From Dermacentor variabilis (Eukaryota > Arthropoda > Arachnida > Ixodida > Ixodidae), in NCBI RefSeq assembly GCF_050947875.1, contig NC_134568.1:206174217-206238216 (forward strand): DNA of 64,000 bases. The letters are read 5' to 3'. The position numbers and the translations under genes are program-made. Below are positions 55,407 through 64,000 of this stretch, piece by piece; within the stretch, counting starts at the first letter, position 1, and each line of letters opens with the position of its first letter. The notes under the pieces are model-generated. The model saw only the letters and a list, made by a program, of their open reading frames with translations. It did no database searches and had not been told where the DNA came from.

Positions 55407-55489
55407 GCTATCGGTCTGAACAGTTCTCAGGTCTTCCGCTCGCCGACTTACTCATTGTTGTAGCGGACGTAACCTCAGTCCCTACAACA
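55407..55489 (+). repeat. 5' LTR fragment of the Ty3/Gypsy element
   Basis: GCTATCGGTCTGAACAGTTC, then TCAGGTCTTCCGCTCGCCGA, and an end CCTACAACA just before the primer site. It pairs with 60605-60682 as a direct repeat at about 87% by eye. Confidence 0.75.
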
Positions 55490-55507
55490 TGGTGACCCGG
55501 ACGTGAT
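55490..55507 (+). promoter_or_regulatory. Primer-binding site, tRNA-Trp-like
   Basis: TGGTGACCCGGACGTGAT lies directly after the LTR. The reverse complement ends in CACCA as a tRNA acceptor would. tRNA-Trp priming is a known trait of CsRn1-type Ty3/Gypsy elements. Confidence 0.65.
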
Positions 55508-55742
55508 TGTATGGCGAGCACGACGTCATGGACCAAGCCACGAAAGTGAGAGAGACGACCAGCGCAAAGCGCCTCGCAACGTTACAGATTCAACTACCGT
55601 CTTTTTAGCTACAAAATCCTGCAGCCTGGTTTACTCAGGTGGAGGCCACCTTCAACATTCTGCCATGCGAGGTTCCTCTACGCTGTCTCGGCTGTCTCGC
55701 TATATAAACCATATAACCATATAAAGTCACAAGGACGTTGTG

Positions 55743-55802
55743 GACGCACCCCAGGACACACCCCAGGACGCACCCCAGGACGCACCCCAGGACACTACCC
55801 TC
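55743..55802. repeat. 12-bp tandem repeat in gag
   Basis: Four to five copies of GACGCACCCCAG with small variants. In the gag frame they encode APQDTPQD-type repeats. Confidence 0.92.
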
Positions 55803-55992
55803 AGTGCCCTCTTCGAAACGACGGTGCTGCAACGCAAGTCAGTGTCTGTGCGCAGGTGCCTCCAGCAGCTTCTCAGCGAAGAGGAGCTCGCCAACCATCG
55901 GAACTTTACGTCGTATGCTGCGGCTCCTCAGTGACTGTAGGCTAGACGCAAACAGTCCGCTGCTGTGTGAGCTGGTTCTTCAGCGCCTGCCT

Positions 55993-56034
55993 CAGAAGAC
56001 GTGTACCAGAAGACGTGTACCAGAAGACGTGTAC
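55993..56034. repeat. 14-bp tandem triplication in gag
   Basis: CAGAAGACGTGTAC three times in a row, breaking the gag frame. Confidence 0.92.
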
Positions 56035-56334
56035 TTCGGCAATCGTGCAGCACTGGTGACCGCATCGCTCATTATTCAGAAAGAGGCACTGTGGGAACAA
56101 CGGCCGTTCGGCTGCCGCACCTGGAAGATCGGCAGTCGCGCCTTGAGCAAATTATTACTGAACCTACTGAGACCACTACTGCACTACGGTAATCGCCCCA
56201 CCGTCGTCAGCGCGATCGCGATTGCCGTTCTAGATTCCCTTCTCGGTACAGCTCCCGTTCTTGCCGTCATCGCGGCGCATATTGCTATTATCACAACAAA
56301 TCCATTCACGTCAGTGCCGTGAGTGCCGTTCCCT

Positions 56335-58270
56335 TTGCAGCTGGCAGGGACATATGCGACAGAGTCACTGATGACGGCTGGTGACTCTTGTGGTACGACT
56401 AGCCGCCTGTTCTACGTCACTGACAGGACTACCGGACAACAATTTCCCGTGGACACAAATGTAGAGGTCAGCATCGTTCCTGCCCCGCGTCTAGACCGGC
56501 AGCATGCCACCGCGCCCCTTCAAGCAGCCAAGTGCTCTTCTGTCCCCACATATGGCCAGCGCTCTTTTACCATCGACTTGGGTCTCCGACACACTTTCCG
56601 ATAGGTGTTCATTGTTGCATACGTACGCATTGCCATAACAGGCGTGGATTTTCTGACCTAATTCGTCCTTACTCCGCGCTCGCCGCCTCGTGGACTGGAC
56701 GGCCAGCATGTCAATACAAGGCATTGTCGCACCTATGACCTCGCCAACTAGAACGGTACCACAGATACCATCATTTACGTTCACCTCAATTCTTTCAGAC
56801 TTCCCAGCCATCACGAAGCTTTCCAATCTTGAGCTGCCAGTAGGTGTCAACGTCGCGCATCATGTTGTCACCCCAGGCCCCCCATTGTTCTGCCGAACCA
56901 GACGCCTCGCTGGTGACCGCCTTGCCATCGCAAGGAGAGAGTTCGACCACATGCCGTATCTGGGCATCATCCGTCCTTCGTCGATCAGTTCGTCTTCAGC
57001 TCTCCACATGGTACCAAATCGTGACCCAGGGGATCGACGCCCATGCGGCGGCTACCGTGCGCTAAACGCGCGCACCATCCCTGATGGCTGTCCACTCCCT
57101 CACATTCATGACTTCGCAGCCAACCTAGCTGGAATGGTTATATTCAGCAACATATATTTAGTGAAGGCCTACCGTCAATCCCTGTCGAGCCAGCGGACGT
57201 CCCAAACACTGCAATTACGACACCATTCGGGCTTTTAAAGTACGCCCGCATGCCGTTCGGGCTGAGAAACGCTGCTCTGGCGTTCCACAGATTTATCAAC
57301 GAGGTCACACGGGAACTTCCCTTCGTCTTTGCATACCTCGATGACCTCATGGTGGCTACTTTTTCCCCCGAGCAGCATAGTAACCATTTGCGCCTGCTAT
57401 TTTCTCGGCTTCAGGAACACGGCCTTCGCATCAACACCGCAACGTGTGTCTTTGGCGTCCACGGCATTGAGTTCGTCGGGCACCGCGTGACTCCCGAAGG
57501 AATCAGACCATTGGAAAAGAAAGTTCAAGCCTTCTGTTAGTTCCCTCGCCAGAAGTCACTGCGAAAGTTCCGTAAGTTCCTTCTGCTGCCCTACTTCCAC
57601 CGCCGTTTTCTTCATAACATCGCCAGAATTATTAAGCCACTGACCGAGCTTCTCAAGATCACTAAAGTTGCGTCCGCTTCACTGTCCTGGTTGTCCGACG
57701 CGGAAGAGTCCTTCCGAGCTGCCAAAAACGCATTGGCAGATGCCACCCTGATGCATCCTCAGCATGTTGCACAAATGCGTCGTATCACGTACCGTAGCAT
57801 CTGTTGCGGCTGTCGGCGCCATTTTACAACAGTTCCAGCGCAACTCTTGGTGCCAATTCGGGTTTTTTTCCCAGAAGCTGAAGCCTGAAAAAACGCGCTA
57901 GAGCACGTTCCTTCGCGAGCTGCTTGCGGTATACGTGAGCGCTCGGCATTTCCGACACCTGCTGGAAGCAACAAGCTTTCACGTCCTCATGGATCACAAG
58001 CCTTTGACGTTCGCTTTTCGAGGTAATCACAACACTTATACTGCACGAGAGATACGGCACCTCAATTTCATCTCCGAGTTCACCGTGGACATACATTGAA
58101 GGCCCACTCAACGCAGCCGCAGATGTGTTCTCCCGTATCGACGCAGTATTCACGACCACACTGGAGTTAGAAGAAATTGCCACGGCGCAGCGTTCAGACG
58201 TCGAGCTTCGGGACCTCCCGCTCTTCGCTACATCATTAGCGCTGTCCGACGTGCGCCTTCCATTTTCTTA
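56335..58270 (+). pseudogene. Protease, RT and RNase H of the Ty3/Gypsy element
   Basis: Protease: SRLFYVTDRTTGQQFPVDTN with the active triplet reading DTN instead of DTG, then TYGQRSFTIDLGLRH. RT: GPPLFCRTRRLAGDRL, EFDHMPYLGIIRPS, the MPFGLRNAALAFHRFINEV region with FAYLDDLMVA (YLDD intact), and EFVGHRVTPEGIRPLEKK. The connection FHRRFLHNIARIIKPLTELL and RNase H remnants (58000-58130) follow. Stops and frame changes occur near 56605, 57237 and 57538 and throughout the RNase H. The copy cannot make a functional polyprotein. Confidence 0.8.
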
Positions 58271-58391
58271 GGTACTATCACTCGCGACGTGTCAGGATGT
58301 CGGACACGCCCACTCGTGACATTCCGACTCCACGATCAAGTATTCGACAAGCGGCACTGCGCAAGTCGTTCCGGAGTTCCTCCCACCCAGC

Positions 58392-59965
58392 CTCTAATTC
58401 ATCATCATCATCATCATCAGCCTGGTTACGCCCACTGCAGGGCAAAGGCCTCTCCCATACTTCTCCAACAACCCCGGTCATGTACTAATTGTGGCCATGC
58501 CGTCCCTGTAAACTTCTTAATCTCATCCGCCCACCTAACTTTCTGCCGCCCCCTGCTACGCTTCCCTTCCCTTGGGATCCAGTCGGTAACCCTTAATGAC
58601 CATCGGTTATCTTCCGTCCTCATTACATGTCCTGCCCATGCCCATTTATTTTTCTTGATTTCAACTAAGATGTCATTAACTCGCGTTTGTTCCCTCACCC
58701 AATCTGGTCTTTTCTTATCCCTTAACGTTACACCTATCATTTTTCTTTCCATACTATAGCTCGTTGCGTCGTCCTCAATTTGAGTAGAACCCTTTTCGTA
58801 AGCCTCCAGGTTTCTGCCCCGTAGGTGAGTACTGGTAAGACACAGCTATTATACACTTTTCTCTTGAGAGATAATGGCAACCTGCTGTTCATGATCTGAG
58901 AATGCCTGCCAAACGCACCCCAGCCCATTCTTATTCTTCTGATTATTTCCGTCTCATGATCCGGATCCGCCGTCACTACCTGCCCTAAGTAGATGTATTC
59001 CCTTACCACTTCCAGTGCCTCGCTACCTATTTTAAATTGCTGTTCTCTTCCGAGACTGTTAAACATTACTTTAGTTTTCTGCAGATTAATTTTTAGACCC
59101 ACTCTTCTGCTTTGCCTCTCCAGGTCAGTGAGCATGCATTGCAATTGGTCTCCTGAGTTACTAAGCAAGGCAATATGATCAGCGAATCGCAAGTTACTAA
59201 GGTATTCTCCATTAACTTTTATCCCCGATTCTTCCCAATCCACGTCTCTGAATACCTCCTGTAAACACGCTGTGAATAGCATTGGAGAGATTGTATCTCC
59301 CTGCCTGACGCCTTTCTTTATTGGGATTTTGTTGCTTTCTTTATGGAGGACTGCGGTGGCCGTGGAGCCGCTATAGATATCTTTCAGTATTTTTACATAC
59401 GGCTCGTCTACACCCTGATTCCGTAATGCCTCCATGACTGCTGAGGTTTCGACAGAATCAAACGCTTTCTCGTAATCAATGAAAGCTATATATAAGGGTT
59501 GGTTATATTCCGCACATTCCTTTATCACTTGATTGATAGTGTGAATATGATCTATTGTTGAGTAGCCTTTACGGAATCCTGCCTGGTCCTTTGCTTGACA
59601 GAAGTCTAAGGTATTCCTGATTCTATTTGCGATTACCTTAGTAAATAGTTTGTAGGCAACGGACAGTAAGCTGATCGGTCAATAATTTTTCAAGTCTTTG
59701 GCGTCCCCTTTCTTATGGATTAGGATTATGTTAGCGTTTTTCCAAGATTCCGGTACGCTCGAGGTCATGAGGCATTGCGTATACAGGGTGGCCAGTTTCT
59801 CTAGAACAATCTGCCCCCCATCCTTCAACAAATCTGCTGTTACCTGATCCTCCCCAGCTGCCTCCCCCTTTGCATATCTCCCAAGGCTTTCCGTACTTCT
59901 TCCGGCGTTACCTTTGGAATTTCGAATTCCTCTAGACTATTTTCTCTTCCATTATCGATTTGTAG
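58392..59965 (-). mobile_element. RTE-type non-LTR element, 5'-truncated, inside the Gypsy integrase region
   Basis: Minus-strand RTE with a (CAT)n-type microsatellite at its 3' end (58399-58416). It begins inside the RT N-terminus at about 59965 (EEFEIPKVT region) and ends with the C-terminal domain. The endonuclease is missing. The Gypsy frame reads VPPTQPLI before it and FVWSSVNSDVRRWA after it, so the RTE is the later insertion. Confidence 0.85.
58426..59965 (-). pseudogene. RTE reverse transcriptase, broken
   Basis: Reading order on the minus strand: KGEAAGEDQVTADLLKDGGQ, SVPESWKNANIILIHKKGDA, then NY followed by TGA and PISLLSVAYK (59681 region; the stop is where the family has Arg, a CGA to TGA change), AGFRKGYSTIDHI, FIDYEKAFDSVE, GVRQGDTISP and the active site RFADHIALL. 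The second catalytic Asp is His (CAT near 59176-59178). Near 58752 an extra ATAGT shifts the frame between TTQRAI and MERKMIGVTLRDK. The C-terminus reads WAWAGHVMRTEDNRWSLRVT and GRQKVRWADEIKKF. Confidence 0.85.
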
Positions 59966-60560
59966 CTTTGTGTGGTCGAGTGTGAACTCAGACGTGCGCC
60001 GCTGGGCTCGCGAGCTGGGCTTTCAACGCTCCAAGACGGCACGACACGCAAAATCGCCCATTCACTCCTTTCGTCCACCTGATACCCAGTTGGATCACAT
60101 GCTCATCGACAACGTTGGCCCGCTACCACCATCCTGAGATGCTCGCTACGTAATCACTTGTGTAGAACGTTATACCCGCTAGCGAACTAGCGTACCTGCT
60201 TGGCGTCCACCATATCCAAACTACCGCGTACCACCCATCGACAAATAGAATGGTTGACCGCCTTCACCGTCAACTTAAAGCCGCCTTGACGGCCCCTCAG
60301 AATCGTTCTTATTGGGCTGAAGACCTTCCTGTTGTCCTCCTAGGCTGTGCGCTTATCTTTCAAGGAAGACCTCGGCTGCACAGCTGCGGAGCTGGTCTAT
60401 GGCACAACGTTGCGTTTTCCCGTTAAATTTTTAGCACCAGCTACTATTGCCACGCCCGATACAGACAGCTAGGTCCAGCAGCTTCGCTCTCTGTGTACAC
60501 GCTTGCGTCCTTGCCCTAGTAGAGTTTCATTATCTAGTAATGTTTTTGTCGACAAAGACA
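59966..60560 (+). pseudogene. Integrase remnant of the Ty3/Gypsy element
   Basis: FVWSSVNSDVRRWARELGFQ, RSKTARHAKSPIHSF, DTQLDHMLIDNVGPLPPS then a stop, DARYVITCVERYTR, and after a large deletion ATVSKLPRTTHRQIE-type sequence in another frame and FKEDLGCTAAELVYGTTLR, VKFLAP. The catalytic core is incomplete and frame-broken. Confidence 0.75.
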
Positions 60561-60604
60561 TTCCTACAGTGAGTCATGTTTTCGTAGGGCGTGAAGGCTA
60601 TCGT

Positions 60605-60682
60605 GCTATCGGTCCGAACGGTTCTCAGGTCTTTCGTTCGCCGACTCACTCATTGTTGCAGTGAACTTAACCTCGGTCCCTA
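60605..60682 (+). repeat. 3' LTR fragment of the Ty3/Gypsy element
   Basis: GCTATCGGTCCGAACGGTTC, then TCAGGTCTTTCGTTCGCCGA and CTCATTGTTGCAGTGAACTT, ending near TCCCTATA. It is a direct repeat of 55407-55485. Confidence 0.75.
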
Positions 60683-62754
60683 TAGTCGCATTTTCTGGCA
60701 CGGGTTATGCCCTGTCTCACGTATGCGACGCCGGCGAAAAATCATGTGAGCTAGAAAAACAAGCGAACCAGAAGAAGCGCACAAAAAGCACTGCTGTCCA
60801 CTTTAGGCGTAAGAGCACGGCGAATATCTCGGAAAAGTCCATTGCGAGCGCTGTCGCGCCTCTTCTACTCCTTTCTAGCTGTCAGCCAGAAACAGCGAAT
60901 GCGCTGATTCTGACACCTAGACCCGGAAATAGACTCCAGAATGAAGAAGCGCGAAAGAAGAAAAACATTGAGACAACAGCAGGTAGCTGCGCGGGTGCAC
61001 ACACACAGACACAAACCGTCAGTTACTCCGCGTGCATACCAGTGCTTGTCTAACAACAAAAAACACGGAGAAATAAACCTTTTGTTCGAAGCCTGTGAAG
61101 AAAAAAAAAGCAGAGCGGTGGAATTGGCTCGCGATGCACGCGGTGCGGAACCCGCCGGTTTCTGCTGGTCAAAGACCCACTTGGAGGCTCTCGCCTTCTG
61201 AGGTGCGCGACGCGCGCGCAGATCAGCCGCCGGTCGGTGGCGGTCGATGGGGCATCGATTGCGGCCCCTGTCTACGGTGGGCACCGGCGGGGCCGTCCCG
61301 GCGCGGGCTCACCTGCGCTGGACGGCCCGCATTAGTTATACGACTCCGGGACTCCCGCGACTCATAAGGATCCCGCTCAGATCGCCGCCACTACTCGGTC
61401 ACTTTCCCGCCGTCGAACGGTTTCTCACGGTATGTGCTGCCACAGACAGCTCGAACGTTTCGCCACCCTTTGAGTCGAACAGTGGAGACGCCGACTCATC
61501 AAAGCAAACTTTGACAAATACGGTAAGGTGCACGAGCACATTGACTTTCACGGGGGCTCCTGTTGAACACTCCACCTGGAGTGTTCAACCTGTATCGTGT
61601 CGTTACACAATCTACATATACTGTCCTGTCTTTCCAGGTAATTTTTATGGCTCCTCTGCGACTACATTGTATGGTTGGAGCGAATGCAGTATGAATCACG
61701 CTTGTCTGTATGTGTGCGCGCTGTATTCCTCGCATCTCTCCTATTTTTAGTGCTTCTAGACCACGACTGCAACGGGACATCATATGGCTGTCCGCGCATA
61801 ATATTTCTTCTGCAGTGATTCGGGGCTTTCATATTATTTGTTTACTACTGCCTGAAAAAATAACTAGTCGATGCAGGCAAGTGTGCAGCATTTACTTTCT
61901 TGTGAAATGGAAAAATAACTGTGAAGTTGTGCAATCATATTTTTATTTCTCCTTCTTTCTCTCAGAGTTCATTTCACCCACTCTACACTTGATTAGCGCT
62001 GCCCATTTAGTCCGCTATATTTATTCAGTGCTGTCACAGATAGTAAATCAGTATGACTTAGCCTCCCATTTCATACGGTTGCAGCATGTTCTGCGTATGT
62101 CATACTCGCATCGGGTAGGCAGGAGAAATTGTGCTAGGTATAGCGAAGAAGAAAAAAAGTAGACCCACTGCAGTCTCTTTCACTCTCTCTCTGTCTTTCA
62201 ATGTTAGACCACTGAGCAATGTCGTCCTTTTAACTGCTGTATATAAAGTGTCCTATGAATAAAAACTTATTTGAGAATATAGCGCAGTGGAGTTTATTCC
62301 TCTCTTAAGTGGTTTGTATATATATATACTTTCTATTGGTGAATCCAACACCATATCACACAAATGACCACATTACTACATTCACCCCCAGCGTTTCAGG
62401 GCCTCCACATCATGCGGTTATGCAAATTGCAACCTATTGCAGCTATCTCTTGACCTCAGCTTATGTAAAATATTTCGTGTGTCAACGTAATAAAAAATTA
62501 GATCATTGTCTCTTGCAGCATAATGGTAATAGTTTCAACAGCCGGATATCCTGAATCAACTTTTTTTTCCGTTTACTAAATTCCTACCACGTACGTCTCA
62601 AAAACACACTGGCTACAGGGGAGTTATGATCAATATAATAAAAACACACGAAAGGAACATGAACACTGCACATAGAGACAAACTATAGGAGAGTTTAATC
62701 AGCGTAAGAAGGTAAGAGGTGGTTCTTAAATCTTAACATGTAGCGGTGATAGAA
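60683..62754. other. Intergenic with a GC-rich block and a small perfect hairpin
   Basis: GC-rich at about 61180-61420, with open frames on both strands and no recognised protein. On the minus strand ATGCGGGCCGTCCAGCGCAG is followed by GTGAGC near 61312, a possible tiny first exon, too short to call. A perfect hairpin with 13-bp arms lies at 61562-61589. The rest is AT-rich. Confidence 0.45.
61562..61589. repeat. Perfect 13-bp-arm inverted repeat
   Basis: GTTGAACACTCCA, a 2-base CC loop, then TGGAGTGTTCAAC. There is no T run after it and no gene at either side, so a terminator role is not indicated. Confidence 0.85.
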
Positions 62755-63250
62755 AAAAGTGGCAGTTTCACCCGAAAGGCAAAGCATCGATCGCGATAGA
62801 AGATTGGTAGACAGTTATACGAATAAAGGTTAGTAGTTTTATCGGCCGTATAAAGTTAGAAATATTCGCTTACTAACTAAATTAATCAGCATGGTGTCAG
62901 TGCACACAGACAAACATCAACACATCACACTCGATGACCGCGGACACCTGCTGCCAAAACGCTAGCGTGAGGAATCGCGGAAGCAGGAGCGAGCGAAGTC
63001 ACCTTCGAGCTGTCTATCGCTCCAACGCAAACTGAGCTGCAAGAACAGAACATACACAAAGATATGAGTCATTTGCAGATCGCTCTCAAGATAGGGCGCC
63101 ACCGGCCACGCGCGGCCACGAAAAGCACGCAGTTGTTGCCGGAGTAGAACGCCGCCCCCCTCCCTCACGTGCTGCCTCCCTCGCGCGCGAGATTGAGCCA
63201 CGATCGTCTGTTCCCCATGTGCGAGGTCGAGAAATACTCACTTGCTGGCA
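62755..63250 (+). repeat. Dispersed tick repeat, family A, copy 3
   Basis: GGCAGTTTCACCCGAAAGGC, AAGCATCGATCGCGATAG, TAGACAGTTATACGAATAAA, ATTCGCTTACTAACTAAATT, GCATGGTGTCAGTGCACACA and GCGAGCGAAGTCACCTTCGA match copy 2 at 26075 in order and orientation. The 3' part matches the inverse of copy 1 (6430-6960). Confidence 0.7.
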
Positions 63251-64000
63251 GAAAAGTTGTTGTCCTCGGCTCTTATTTAGGAATTTATTTTTCGTTCCCC
63301 GCCATAAGACGACAACCACCATTCGCTCAATAAAGGTCTATTCATCATCATTGTGTAAAATAGAAACGCGCCCAATCGCATTACTTTGGCGGTCAGCATA
63401 ATGGGTTTATGCAAGTTCGGGGCTTCGCATATATGTCAACAGATATAGAGGCGAGAAAACGACGAACGCCAAACCCAGGGAAAGAGGCAAAGCAAACTTC
63501 ACTTTAAAGCTAGAGCAAGTCGACGAGTAGAAGTTTGAAGTCTATATTTCTTTTTCTTTTATACCAAAGAGGCGCCTGTTATATGACTATAAGGTGAAAC
63601 ACTGAATCCTAAGCTCGAAAGACAATATGTTGATTGAGTGAGGGACACGAAGTAGTAATATAGGTTGAGCTGTATTAGTATATCGCTTTTTCACAATATC
63701 ATTTGCATAAAAAGATGTTTCGCAAGCCGCGAAAAGCGCATTATCGAACGACGGGCGGTGATGTCGCGCGTCGCACCAGCGCGCCGTGATGACATCGATT
63801 TGACGGTGGCTGCTCGGGCCTAGTTAACTTGTTACCTATAACTATGGACAACATTGTATCTTAAACGAGCCAACTACTGCACTTTGCAAATTTTGAGAAC
63901 TTCTGCTGAGTCCAGAACGACCCACATACGAAAAATATATTGCGAAACCCGTGACGTCACGCTGATAAACTCGCGCTGGAGTCGCGGCTCTAAATTGAAA
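63251..64000. other. Intergenic, no gene seen
   Basis: AT-rich sequence to the window end without recognised coding or repeat termini. Confidence 0.5.

Larger units (their letters stand above)
55620..56330 (+). pseudogene. Gag remnant of the Ty3/Gypsy element
   Basis: The frame set reads PAWFTQVEATFNILPCEVPL, then after a break TTLSALFETTVLQRKSVSVR and CLQQLLSEEELANHR, followed by CELVLQRLPQ. These match the capsid region of tick CsRn1-like gags, in the author's recollection of the family pattern. Two local tandem expansions disturb it: 12-bp units GACGCACCCCAG (55743-55802) and 14-bp units CAGAAGACGTGTAC (55993-56034). A CYYHN remnant near 56285 is all that is left of the zinc knuckle. Confidence 0.65.
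55407..60682 (+). mobile_element. CsRn1-like Ty3/Gypsy LTR retrotransposon, decayed, split by an RTE
   Basis: LTR fragments of about 80 bp (55407-55485 and 60605-60682) share CTATCGGTC, GTTCTCAGGTCTT and CTCATTGTTG words. After the first comes TGGTGACCCGGACGTGAT (55490-55507), one base from complementarity to the 3' end of tRNA-Trp as used by the CsRn1 clade. Then follow gag, protease, RT, RNase H remnants and integrase on the plus strand. A minus-strand RTE is inserted between PPTQPL and the NSDVRRWAREL part of the integrase region. There are many stops and frame changes. The LTRs are incomplete and internal sequence is deleted near 60560. Confidence 0.82.

Noticed and set aside
61300..61340. 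ATG plus donor (ATGCGGGCCGTCC...GTGAGC) on the minus strand as a first exon
   Set aside because: Only about six codons long with no supporting promoter, signal peptide or downstream exon.
1..64000. CRISPR arrays, operons or prokaryotic defence systems
   Set aside because: There are no regularly spaced repeats with unique spacers and no gene clusters. Composition and elements are those of an animal genome.

Overview
The window is repeat-dense intergenic or intronic DNA from an animal, most likely a hard tick. The best evidence is several copies of a tRNA-headed SINE that looks like the tick family Ruka. Tick-like non-LTR retrotransposons, Penelope-like elements and TTAA-flanked DNA elements support the same reading. 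There are no operons, no ribosome-binding-site logic, no rRNA or tRNA genes and no CRISPR. Nearly all protein-coding sequence belongs to mobile elements. Only three short stretches look like possible host exons: 7830-8040 (+), 9448-9766 (-) and 10121-10288 (-).

Layout, left to right. 1-4970 (-): a decayed I-group non-LTR element (ORF1, endonuclease, RT, RNase H) running off the left edge. 5000-5909 (-): a CR1-like RT fragment. 5916-6145 (+): the 3' end of another non-LTR element. 6.4-31 kb: host-exon candidates, SINEs, dispersed tick repeats, (AT)n tracts, an Arg-rich reading frame in a small inverted-repeat element, and a three-frame decayed coding-like stretch at 18.67-19.34 kb. 31.38-34.64 kb (-): a Penelope-like element with a GIY-YIG-type end, split by a 2.16-kb TTAA-flanked element that has perfect 20-bp inverted termini. 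36.20-36.89 kb: a nearly loop-less palindrome of about 700 bp made of Penelope-like terminal sequence.

41.75-49.38 kb is the most informative locus. It is an old foldback (arms of about 370 bp). A 943-bp TTAA-flanked element inserted into its left arm, and the right arm still shows the empty site. A non-LTR element inserted into its loop. That element (43172-48952) has a 12-bp target-site duplication, an uninterrupted 1205-aa ORF2 with all visible EN, RT and RNase H catalytic residues, and a 5' segment of about 535 bp that is inverted relative to the body, as expected from twin priming.

50.56-54.03 kb (+): a 5'-truncated non-LTR element interrupted by two Ruka-like SINEs, each with clear target duplications. 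55.41-60.68 kb (+): a decayed CsRn1-like Ty3/Gypsy element (tRNA-Trp-like primer site, gag, protease, RT, integrase) split inside the integrase region by a 5'-truncated RTE element on the minus strand. The rest, to 64 kb, is intergenic sequence with one more copy of a dispersed repeat.

The elements do not work together as a pathway. The layout is a nested insertion history that can be ordered in time. Boundaries given as 'about' were read by eye, without alignment.
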